A stretch of 5,555 nucleotides of DNA from DATMFV01 sp964651005 (GTDB taxonomy: Bacteria > Verrucomicrobiota > Verrucomicrobiia > Chthoniobacterales > Chthoniobacteraceae): the NCBI GenBank assembly GCA_964651005.1, contig CAZYVL010000143.1, positions 1 through 5,555 on the forward strand, given 5' to 3'. A program made the translations under genes and the position numbers. Positions 1 through 5,555 of the stretch are shown piece after piece; positions within the stretch are counted from its first letter, which is position 1; each line of letters begins with the position of its first letter. Below the pieces are notes generated by a model. It did no database searches and was not told where the DNA came from. It saw only the letters and a program-made list of their open reading frames with translations.

Positions 1-1
1 G

Positions 2-253
2 GGGCTGCTCTGGGCGGGGACCGATCTCGGCTGCTGCGTGCTGGTGGACCAGATCAGGCTGCCCGGCACCGCGCCGCGTACCGAAATCGTTCGCCCGGCC
101 CGGACCCTTCAGACCGCCCCGAACCCTCAGACCCCCCGGACTCCTCAGACAGTCCAAACGCCCCCTGCGCGGCAGGCCACCCGCCGCCTCCCCTCCCACG
201 CCGCGAGGCACCCGGACCGGTACCCGAAGTCGCGTTCCGCCGCCCGCCTTTGA
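2..253 (+). CDS. C-terminal fragment of an unrecognised protein with a Pro/Thr/Gln-rich tail
   Basis: The reading frame is open from the left edge to a TGA at 251-253, so only the last 83 residues are present and the start lies outside the window. All three + frames are open here because of the high GC. This frame is preferred because 28 of its first 32 codons end in G or C and it gives a protein-like stretch: WAGTDLGCCVLVDQIRLPG. The alternation of hydrophobic and polar residues ending in VLVDQIRL resembles the last strand of a secreted beta-sandwich domain, but this is only an impression. After about residue 30 the sequence becomes low-complexity, rich in Pro, Thr, Gln and Arg, and includes three hexapeptide repeats (ARTLQT, APNPQT, PRTPQT). 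The tail could be a flexible extension. The next gene begins 4 bases after the stop, which suggests co-transcription. I do not recognise the family. Confidence 0.5.
   Translation, partial: GLLWAGTDLGCCVLVDQIRLPGTAPRTEIVRPARTLQTAPNPQTPRTPQTVQTPPARQATRRLPSHAARHPDRYPKSRSAARL
97..150 (+). repeat. Three tandem 18-bp degenerate repeats
   Basis: The units are ggcccggacccttcagac (97-114), cgccccgaaccctcagac (115-132) and cccccggactcctcagac (133-150). Each ends in cagac, and the last two end in ctcagac, with an exact 18-bp period. Because the period is a multiple of three, the array stays in frame within the left partial gene and encodes the hexapeptides ARTLQT, APNPQT and PRTPQT. It is most simply a short in-frame minisatellite in a tail or linker. 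Confidence 0.7.
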
Positions 254-257
254 TTTC

Positions 258-941
258 ATGCCGCCCCTCTTCACAAGCCGCGCAGGTGATGCAAGCCGCC
301 ACAGCCGTGCAAGCCGCCCAAGCCACCCGGTGCGGGATCTCCGTGGCGTCACGAAGCTCGTCCTCCGCATCGTCCTGCTCTTTGTCTGCGCCCGGTTCGG
401 GTTTGCGGCGTTGAAAAGCTACGCCTTCGCCTTCCGTGAATACGGCTACCCGCCGTGGCCGCTCTTCGGGCTGGGGATCGCCTTCGCGCTCTATGTGGCG
501 CTGCGCCCCCGTTCCGATCCGGCCCGGCGCGGGGGGGAGGCCCCGCCTTCCGGCAGCGCGGGCAATGTCGATCACGCCCTCCTCTTCCTCGTCCTCGCCC
601 TGGTCAGCTCCGCCTTCCTGCTCGACAAGAGAGGGGAGAGTCCCTTCACGCCGGTTTACTTCCTGCACCTCTCCGCGCTCACCTTTTTCCAGCTCCTCCT
701 CCCGTTCATCACGGCCTTCGGCCTGCAAAAAGGGCGCAGCCTCATGATGATGATCTCCATGCTCATCCTGACGGCGTTCCTCGTTAACGGCACGTTGAAA
801 GACCCGCAGCCGATCACGCGGTTCCTGGCGGAAACCGGCGCTTACGCCGCCGCGGATAACGCGATCCGGGTGCTCCCCATCCCGATCGCCCCTCCCGAAC
901 TCCCCGCGACAACCCGGCTCCCCGGCGGCGCGCTCCCTTGA
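258..941 (+). CDS. Small multi-pass inner-membrane protein of unknown function
   Basis: This 227-residue protein has about five hydrophobic segments long enough to cross the membrane, near residues 34-52, 66-83, 106-123, 132-154 and 161-178. Between the second and third is a short polar loop rich in Arg, Pro and Gly, and the C-terminal ~45 residues are soluble and proline-rich. Codons from about 345 onward nearly all end in G or C, matching a GC-rich host, so this is the coding frame and the opposite-strand frames are shadows. ATG 258 is the only ATG before the first membrane segment but has no Shine-Dalgarno sequence. Residues 6-23 are encoded by an 18-bp repeat array, and a GTG at 330 is an alternative start that would remove the repeat-coded part. 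The frame is also open upstream to the window edge, though the upstream gene occupies that stretch. No transporter or enzyme motif is visible and I do not recognise the family. It converges on the DUF262 operon. Confidence 0.65.
   Translation: MPPLFTSRAGDASRHSRASRPSHPVRDLRGVTKLVLRIVLLFVCARFGFAALKSYAFAFREYGYPPWPLFGLGIAFALYVALRPRSDPARRGGEAPPSGSAGNVDHALLFLVLALVSSAFLLDKRGESPFTPVYFLHLSALTFFQLLLPFITAFGLQKGRSLMMMISMLILTAFLVNGTLKDPQPITRFLAETGAYAAADNAIRVLPIPIAPPELPATTRLPGGALP
274..327 (+). repeat. Three tandem 18-bp repeats beginning caagccgc
   Basis: The units are caagccgcgcaggtgatg (274-291), caagccgccacagccgtg (292-309) and caagccgcccaagccacc (310-327). All start with caagccgc at an exact 18-bp spacing. 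In the frame of the membrane-protein gene they give a degenerate hexapeptide pattern (TSRAGD, ASRHSR, ASRPSH), an Arg/Ser-rich N-terminus unlike the rest of that protein. The unit sequence is unrelated to that of the array at 97-150, although the period and copy number are the same. Confidence 0.65.
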
Positions 942-948
942 TCCTTCT

Positions 949-963
949 TCCCAAGATTTGGGA
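949..963. other. Small inverted repeat between convergent genes
   Basis: The sequence tcccaa-gat-ttggga forms a perfect 6-bp stem with a 3-base loop. It lies in the 37-base gap between the stop of the membrane-protein gene (939-941) and the stop of the DUF262 operon (979-981). The position suits a shared transcription end for two converging units. The stem is short and no T-run follows on either strand, so it does not qualify as a standard intrinsic terminator. Confidence 0.25.
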
Positions 964-978
964 TGAGTCGGGAGTGAA

Positions 979-3429
979 TCATGGCTGGGCACGTTCCCCC
1001 GGGGCGGTTGCGAGCAGGGCAGCCAAGTCAGCAAGAGCGGTTTCAATTTGGGAGTGAAGGGTAATTTTCACGAGCCGATTCTTGTGGTGATCCACCGCGA
1101 AGCCCGCTTGGTCGGTCAGTAGCTTCGTGATTTGCGGAAATGGCTCAAGTGGGCCGAGCGGCGTTCGGGTGCAGAAGGTGCCGCTCGTGAAATAGACGAA
1201 GAACGAGAAGGAGACTTCCTGATGCTCAAAGTGGAACCGTATATGCGGATCGTCCGAAGTGTCGTTTTGGAAGCAGTAGGTGCCGAGACGAAGTGGCTTC
1301 AAACGCTCACGCTGCCCCGGCTTGTCGAGAGTCTCGTGAAGGCAGAAGGTGAACAGCTCAGCGTGCTGTCCGCTCATCCGTGTCTTCTTGAGAAGATAAA
1401 TCTGAGTGTCTGAATCGCGCCGGATCGCTCGCTGGCCACAGTATTGAATGGCTTTTGGCGTTCGCACCAAAACATCCCGCCACGCTGGAAGCCCGGACGC
1501 GCCCGCGATGATGGCATTGAGTTGCTCTGTGACGGGCGGGCCATCGGTGAGTTTATTCCACAGATCTTGCAGAAGCGGACGCTTGAGTGTCTCGGGAGCC
1601 CGAGAATAGCCACCTCCCCGGAGCAGGCGCTTCCAACTTTGAGGATCAGTCGCGGCATCGACGAGAAAGGACTGGTTCGTCCAGCCCATGGACAGGAGGT
1701 AATCGCCCAGAGTGAGCAATGCCCGCTGCCAGCAATATTCGCCCACGGAGACAAGCCCTTCCGTGCGAAACATCGCCTCCGCTTTATTCAGATGGTTCTC
1801 GAAGTTCTTTTGCAACTGGAGGTGGGTAGGTGCGTCCCACGCGAAAGTCAGCGCCTTCTTCCACTGGGCAGTCGCGCCGGAGAACTCGCATAGAAAATCG
1901 ATCTGTCCTCGGAAGTAGCCGTGCTGCTCCGCCCGGTCGATCAATGCGCGCCAACCCGAGTGGTTTCGAATGAGTCCGGCTTTTACCTGCTCTTCCGTGA
2001 CTTGCGGCGGGTAGAACCCCGTGATGCGATCCGTTTCCTTGAGTTGCTCGAGATGTGCGAGAATGTCCGTCGCGTAGGGAATCAGCGCATGAAGTCCGCG
2101 CGCGGCGCTGCGTAAATCTTCAGGACGCTCAATCCGGGTATTCACCGCGAGATTCCGCATCGTGCGCATCCATTCTTGAAAAGCATCGGTGGCAATCGCT
2201 TCCGGATATTTGCAGACGAAGAGAGCATACCCGGCGAACTGGATCATCTCGGTGAGAGTGAGGTTTGTGGAGGCGCGGGCTAGCTTTGCGAAAACAGTCG
2301 CTTCGTCGAAATAGCGAGTATCGGGGAGCAGCGGCTGGAAAGCCCTTTTCCCACGGCTGCGGTCGCTCCACTGTTCGAGCAAGGCAATCAAGGTTTCGGT
2401 GAACTCTTCCTTGAGCCATCCCTGCATGTGAAACATCGAGTAGGATGCCGGTCTCCCCTCATTACGGAGCAAGGCCAAATCCCGAAGATAGTTTCTGTCC
2501 TCCGGGTCGAACGTAGCGAGCGCGAGCACCCGAAACAGATTCATGATTACCTCATCATAGAGGTTGGTTTGCCTATCGCGGTGTCCCCAGAAGAAGTCAG
2601 CCCACGCGGTATCCATCCGCAGGGCGACGAATTGCGCGACGGAGTAGTTGTCGTCTCCGACTCGATACCACTTCCCATCGAATTGTCCTGCCAGCACCTG
2701 CTCGTATTGGGCTTTGAAAGTCTCGAACATCGTGAGCGGTTTCCCACGCGCGTTCATCTTGATGTAGAGATCGTCAGAGAGTTCGAAGTTCTCGAGGTCA
2801 AGCAACTGGAAAGTGATGGCTGGCCGCTCATCGTTCGTGAGCCGTGCATACAGACCGGTGCTGCCTTTGAAATGCTCATGGATGGCATCGAGCATCGTGA
2901 GCGTGGACTGGATGGTCGGGTCGAGCCGCCAGTTGCGAAAATACCAGGGCTGATCGGCGATCAGATCGGTTACGGACAGGATGTCCTTCGGGCGTACAGT
3001 CGGCTCAAAAACAACCAGTTTGTCGAAGAACTCGTTGCTGAATTGCCGGACTTTGTAAGTGAAACGTGAGCGACCGTCCTCTCCGCGGAACAGCTCGCCG
3101 AATTCTGCCCAGGCTCCATCCTGCCATGCTAAAAACCAGTGGAGGAGGAAAAGGGTGGTGAGTCGCTGCTGGCCATCCAAAGGAGAGAACCGGGCGTCCT
3201 TCCCAAAGCGTTCGATGCTGCCGTAGATGAAGTCGAGATTAAGCGGCAGAGCCGGGTCGGCAATCGGAAGTTTTAGCGCGGTTTCAAGCGCCGCGAGAAA
3301 GCTCTCACGTACCTCTCCTTCTTGGGGGCGCCCCTGCGCATAATCGCGCTGAAGCATCGGGATGCAAATCCGTCCATGCCGCTGCAGGAGTTTGCGGTAA
3401 CTGATCTGGCTGCCGACTGCTTCGCTCAT
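979..3429 (-). CDS. Large DUF262 (GmrS-like) protein without HNH domain; second gene of a putative type IV-like restriction operon
   Basis: This is a predicted cytoplasmic protein of 816 residues. The start was set at the ATG at 3429-3427 because it overlaps the TGA of the upstream gene as ATGA and has GGAG 8 bases upstream. The frame runs back to 3516, but a start there would lie deep inside the upstream gene. The N-terminal ~240 residues are a DUF262 (GmrSD N-terminal, ParB/Srx-like) domain. It has IPMLQRDYAQGR at 23-34, SPLDGQQRLTTLFLL at 82-96 and KMNARGKPLTMFETFKA at 224-240, the last being this subfamily's version of the usual LN-x-G-x-x-LT motif. The middle is long and probably helical, with EWMRTMRNLAVNT at 419-431. 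A C-terminal block around 647-701 contains WRDVLVRTPKAIQYC and HAELFTFCL, followed by a beta-rich end. No DUF1524-type H..N..N pattern is seen, so it probably does not cut DNA by that route. In known family members the DGQQR region belongs to the nucleotide-dependent sensing domain. I infer a partner or sensor subunit for the DUF262-HNH protein. GC is about 55%, below the flanks. Confidence 0.85.
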   Translation of the reverse strand: MSEAVGSQISYRKLLQRHGRICIPMLQRDYAQGRPQEGEVRESFLAALETALKLPIADPALPLNLDFIYGSIERFGKDARFSPLDGQQRLTTLFLLHWFLAWQDGAWAEFGELFRGEDGRSRFTYKVRQFSNEFFDKLVVFEPTVRPKDILSVTDLIADQPWYFRNWRLDPTIQSTLTMLDAIHEHFKGSTGLYARLTNDERPAITFQLLDLENFELSDDLYIKMNARGKPLTMFETFKAQYEQVLAGQFDGKWYRVGDDNYSVAQFVALRMDTAWADFFWGHRDRQTNLYDEVIMNLFRVLALATFDPEDRNYLRDLALLRNEGRPASYSMFHMQGWLKEEFTETLIALLEQWSDRSRGKRAFQPLLPDTRYFDEATVFAKLARASTNLTLTEMIQFAGYALFVCKYPEAIATDAFQEWMRTMRNLAVNTRIERPEDLRSAARGLHALIPYATDILAHLEQLKETDRITGFYPPQVTEEQVKAGLIRNHSGWRALIDRAEQHGYFRGQIDFLCEFSGATAQWKKALTFAWDAPTHLQLQKNFENHLNKAEAMFRTEGLVSVGEYCWQRALLTLGDYLLSMGWTNQSFLVDAATDPQSWKRLLRGGGYSRAPETLKRPLLQDLWNKLTDGPPVTEQLNAIIAGASGLPAWRDVLVRTPKAIQYCGQRAIRRDSDTQIYLLKKTRMSGQHAELFTFCLHETLDKPGQRERLKPLRLGTYCFQNDTSDDPHIRFHFEHQEVSFSFFVYFTSGTFCTRTPLGPLEPFPQITKLLTDQAGFAVDHHKNRLVKITLHSQIETALADLAALLATAPGERAQP

Positions 3430-3441
3430 GGCATGTTCTCC
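3426..3441 (-). promoter_or_regulatory. ATGA stop/start overlap with Shine-Dalgarno sequence
   Basis: On the - strand the order is GGAG (3441-3438), an 8-base spacer, then ATGA (3429-3426), where the ATG starts the 816-aa gene and the TGA ends the 623-aa gene. This fixes the downstream start and predicts translational coupling, so that the two proteins are made together. The ribosome site lies inside the last codons of the upstream gene. Confidence 0.8.
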
Positions 3442-5297
3442 ATCTTGGCGGTAAAGAAGCTGACGAGCGTTTCGAGAATGGCATTCTGATACGCGGTCTG
3501 GTCCTTCTCGCTCCAAAACATGACGTTATCCACCTGAGGGCTGTAGCACTTGAGAAACACGTTCCGGGTACAGAGCGGGACGAAGATGCCAGCCTGGTCC
3601 AATTCGAGGAGATATTGGCGTTTCACCGCGAAAGGTGCGTTCTTGTAGCTCTTGTTGGTGCTCTCATCCAACAGGGCCAAATTGGCGATGCCGTGAACGG
3701 CGTCACCATCTTCGGACTCACCGAAGTGCGCCAAAACCTTCTGATAAACCGCGCGAAAGACCTCATCCTCGGTTTCCTGCCGCGTATGGGCAAAAAAGCT
3801 CTTAATCTCCGCTATTAGCTTGGACTTCTCCTTTTGTGACTCGAGGTATCCCAGACAAAGCTTCAGCCACTTTATGCGCTCTGAGTGAGAGCGAGGTGGC
3901 TCGAAGGCGATCGACCGCACGTGTTCAATATTCCACTCCTGTTTTTTAAAACTGTCGAACTGAAACCGCATGTTTGAGCGCGTGCTTTGAAGAAGAGTGG
4001 CGACATTGAACAGTAGCAGCAGCGATCGAATTTCTCGCCTGGACCGCTGCGAACCATCATATTCCAGATTCGCGAGCCGATCAGTTACCTTGGCGCGGAT
4101 TGAGTCGGGCGAAAACTCTTCAGTGCGACCGATGATTTTCTCAAACACCTTGCGCCGAAGCATCTGGTCGAAATGGCTCTTTGTTCCCTCCAAGGCCAGT
4201 TTTCGCAACTCACCGAGCGACGTTTTCTCGCTCACGAGATAGCCAACGATGTGGTAGAGAACGCGATCTTCGAACCACTCCTCCAAGCGCATGAATTCTT
4301 CTTTGACCTTGAGCCACTCGCTTTCGGGTTTCGCGCTTTCTTTCAGCCTGCGATTGAAAACATAAAAGATGGCGTAGGGATCCTGTTGCTCTTCAGGAGG
4401 GATGCCGTCCGCCTCGGCCAACAACTTGAAAAGAAGTCCAATCCGGTTCTGCATCGCGCCGGGTTCGTTGCTTAAAAAATACCAGAACGCATCACGCTGA
4501 AGCTCTTTTTCGATGAGGTCCCATTCGTTCGCGATTCTGAGCTGTGTGGCTTCAGCTTCATTGTTGTCTGGCTGGCTCCGCCGAAGAAAGAGGGCTCGAA
4601 TCAGCTCGTCATTGGTAAGGGGGATTTTGCCGGCATTAAGCCTGGTGAATGCGTCCACGGGATGGTCGCTTTCCGCGAGCTGAAACCAGATCACCTTCGT
4701 GCGGTTCAGGAGCACGGATTCGATGTCATTGACGTAGGTTCGTCGCGACTTGAACCATTCCCGGATCGCCTGCATGGCATGGTAGAGGTGGAAAAAATCG
4801 ACGTTGCTACCGGCTTCTTCCTCGGACGGATTCGCAAGGAAGTGATCGAAGCCGGTCCGTGTTGCAAAGGTGATGGAATATAATTGCTCGCGCTCTTCCT
4901 CTACGCGCTGCTGATTGAAAAAGGTTAAAATCAGAAGAATTGTCGTTAGGCGCTGTTGGCCATCGACCAACTCAAAACGATCGCCATCCGGTTTGATGAC
5001 CAGCGGCTGCAAACAATAAAACGCGTCTTTGTTTCGGCCGCCGCTTTTCTGAAGGAACTCCCAGAGATCATCCAGCAACTGGGTGACGTGCTGAGGTGTC
5101 CAGCGATAACCGCGCTGATAATGAGCAATGCGGTAAGTCGCGGGATTGCCCGATCGGCCTGTCAAAAGCGAGCTGACAGGCCTCAGGCAGATTGTGGAAT
5201 GGGTCGTTTCTGTTCCAAGCAGAGCCATCGAGGGTTTGTGCGTCACTGGGCTTCTACCAACCATGCGAATGCACGTCAATAGCCGCCCAAAATGCAT
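3426..5297 (-). CDS. DUF262-DUF1524 (GmrSD-like) HNH endonuclease family protein; first gene of a putative type IV-like restriction operon
   Basis: The protein has 623 residues counted from ATG 5297. The DUF262 domain spans roughly 40-240, with YRIAHYQRGYRW at 55-66, ELVDGQQRLTTILLIL at 109-124 and FTRLNAGKIPLTNDELIRAL at 217-236. A helical linker follows. The C-terminal DUF1524 (GmrSD C-terminal, HNH) domain covers about 450-615. It has WNIEHV (His459), IANLALLDESTNKSYKN (Asn539 and Asn548) with the trailing FAVKR, then TRNVFLKCYS and WSEKDQTAY, so all expected catalytic-core positions are present. In characterised relatives the N domain senses modified DNA and uses nucleotide, while the HNH domain cuts or nicks. 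GmrSD acts on glucosylated hydroxymethylcytosine DNA and SspE acts in phosphorothioate-based defence. The substrate here is unknown. ATG 5297 has AAAGAGG upstream, so it is kept. ATG 5228 (residue 24) would also leave the domain whole and is a real alternative, as the first ~35 residues look unlike the family. GC is about 47-50%, well below the flanks. Confidence 0.88.
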   Translation of the reverse strand: MHFGRLLTCIRMVGRSPVTHKPSMALLGTETTHSTICLRPVSSLLTGRSGNPATYRIAHYQRGYRWTPQHVTQLLDDLWEFLQKSGGRNKDAFYCLQPLVIKPDGDRFELVDGQQRLTTILLILTFFNQQRVEEEREQLYSITFATRTGFDHFLANPSEEEAGSNVDFFHLYHAMQAIREWFKSRRTYVNDIESVLLNRTKVIWFQLAESDHPVDAFTRLNAGKIPLTNDELIRALFLRRSQPDNNEAEATQLRIANEWDLIEKELQRDAFWYFLSNEPGAMQNRIGLLFKLLAEADGIPPEEQQDPYAIFYVFNRRLKESAKPESEWLKVKEEFMRLEEWFEDRVLYHIVGYLVSEKTSLGELRKLALEGTKSHFDQMLRRKVFEKIIGRTEEFSPDSIRAKVTDRLANLEYDGSQRSRREIRSLLLLFNVATLLQSTRSNMRFQFDSFKKQEWNIEHVRSIAFEPPRSHSERIKWLKLCLGYLESQKEKSKLIAEIKSFFAHTRQETEDEVFRAVYQKVLAHFGESEDGDAVHGIANLALLDESTNKSYKNAPFAVKRQYLLELDQAGIFVPLCTRNVFLKCYSPQVDNVMFWSEKDQTAYQNAILETLVSFFTAKMENMP

Positions 5298-5416
5298 TGA
5301 GTAGCTGCCTCTTTGTTGCGGGCCAGGTTTTGGAAAAAGACGAAAATGTTCTATTTGATCCAGACCACGACAGCACGCACTCTATCAATAAACGGCTACC
5401 TTTTGCTTAAACCGCG
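5298..5416 (-). other. Intergenic leader of the DUF262 operon
   Basis: These 119 bases separate the stop of the right-edge gene from the start of the operon, and both are transcribed on the - strand. The stretch is AT-rich (about 45% GC over 5341-5400), and composition changes abruptly near 5410. A promoter for the operon should lie here unless it is read through from upstream. TTGATA occurs on the - strand at about 5390-5385, but no acceptable -10 box follows at 16-18 bases, so no promoter is assigned. No terminator hairpin for the upstream gene was found. Confidence 0.5.
5308..5314 (-). promoter_or_regulatory. Probable ribosome binding site (AAAGAGG) for the DUF262-DUF1524 gene
   Basis: Read on the - strand, AAAGAGG sits 10 bases before the ATG at 5297-5295. 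Neither downstream in-frame ATG (5264 and 5228) has a comparable purine-rich match, which favours the longest start. The spacing is slightly long, so the support is moderate. Confidence 0.45.
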
Positions 5417-5554
5417 CTACCGCCGCCCCGCGCGGGAATGCTGCCGGTCCGTCTGCGGAGCCTCCGCCGATGCCGTAGCGAAGATCGTCTCCGCGCGCGC
5501 CTGCGCCTCGGCTTCGGAGAGACGGAACGCCTCGAAGAAAAAGGCCCAGACCGT
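5417..5554 (-). CDS. C-terminal fragment of an unrecognised protein
   Basis: The frame enters from the right edge and stops at TAG (5419-5417), leaving 45 residues. They begin with the hydrophobic TVWAFFFEAFRLSEAEAQ, continue as an Ala/Glu-rich probable helix (about residues 7-32), and end in a polar, Arg-rich tail (DRQHSRAGRR). Most codons end in G or C, which fits the GC-rich flank and marks this frame as coding over the others. The family is not recognisable from so short a piece. It lies 119 bases upstream of the DUF262 operon on the same strand, but the sharp composition change between them suggests a native host gene beside an acquired cassette. Confidence 0.55.
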   Translation of the reverse strand, partial: TVWAFFFEAFRLSEAEAQARAETIFATASAEAPQTDRQHSRAGRR

Positions 5555-5555
5555 C

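Noticed and set aside
97..327. CRISPR array
   Set aside because: The repeats are 18 bp, directly adjacent without spacers and degenerate, and no cas gene is present.
949..963. Intrinsic terminator between the convergent genes
   Set aside because: The stem is only 6 bp and no T-run follows in either direction. It is kept only as an inverted repeat.
54..1046. 330-aa open frame on the - strand opposite the left-hand genes
   Set aside because: It is antisense to a frame with strong third-position GC bias and membrane segments. Its product is a Glu/Arg/Gly-rich low-complexity chain typical of a GC-rich shadow frame, and it also runs across the end of the DUF262 operon.
1444..1893. 149-aa open frame on the + strand inside the 816-aa gene
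   Set aside because: It is antisense to the C-terminal part of the 816-aa protein, with no recognisable motif and composition that follows from the opposite strand.
2428..3069. 213-aa open frame on the + strand inside the 816-aa gene
   Set aside because: It is fully antisense to a well-supported DUF262 domain and shows no family motif or ribosome site of its own.
3430..3516. Upstream extension of the 816-aa gene by 29 residues
   Set aside because: It would overlap the upstream gene by 91 bases, whereas the ATG at 3429 gives an ATGA overlap and a GGAG site at proper spacing.
5340..5395. Sigma-70 promoter for the operon using TTGATA as the -35 box
   Set aside because: The sequence 16-18 bases downstream (around TCTGGA) does not resemble a -10 box, and the AAATAG-like sequence is too far away.

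Overview
The window looks like a high-GC bacterial chromosome carrying an AT-richer two-gene insert. The outer ~940 and ~140 bases are very GC-rich: hand counts give about 78% GC over 481-540 and 72% over 5461-5520. The centre is clearly lower: about 55% over 1981-2040, 50% over 3421-3480, 47% over 4861-4920 and 45% over 5341-5400. The host cannot be identified from these genes. A high-GC Gram-negative such as a Verrucomicrobiota or Proteobacteria member would fit, but that is a guess.

Layout. On the + strand at the left are the 3' end of an unrecognised gene (2-253), which ends in a proline/threonine/glutamine-rich tail, and a small unrecognised membrane-protein gene (258-941) that starts 4 bases later. 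Each of these two regions holds a triplet of 18-bp tandem repeats. On the - strand is a two-gene operon, 5297 down to 979, that converges on the membrane-protein gene. At the right edge is the 3' end of another - strand gene (5417-5554), again GC-rich and unrecognised. No RNA gene, CRISPR array, insertion sequence or integrase is visible.

The centrepiece is the operon. Its first gene (3426-5297) encodes a 623-aa protein with an N-terminal DUF262 (GmrS-like, ParB/Srx-fold) domain and a C-terminal DUF1524 (GmrD-like, HNH) nuclease domain, and the key residues of both are present. Its second gene (979-3429) overlaps it by the ATGA tetranucleotide. It encodes an 816-aa protein with a second, divergent DUF262 domain of the 'QRDYAQGR' type, a long mostly helical middle and an unassigned C-terminal region, with no recognisable HNH motif. 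DUF262/DUF1524 proteins are known from GmrSD-type (type IV) restriction of modified phage DNA and from SspE of phosphorothioate-based defence. There is no methyltransferase here, and no dnd or ssp gene. The best reading is a two-component, modification-dependent anti-phage restriction system in which one partner carries the nuclease and the other is a nuclease-less DUF262 protein. The pairing, the translational coupling and the base composition are seen in the sequence; the defence role and joint action are inferred.
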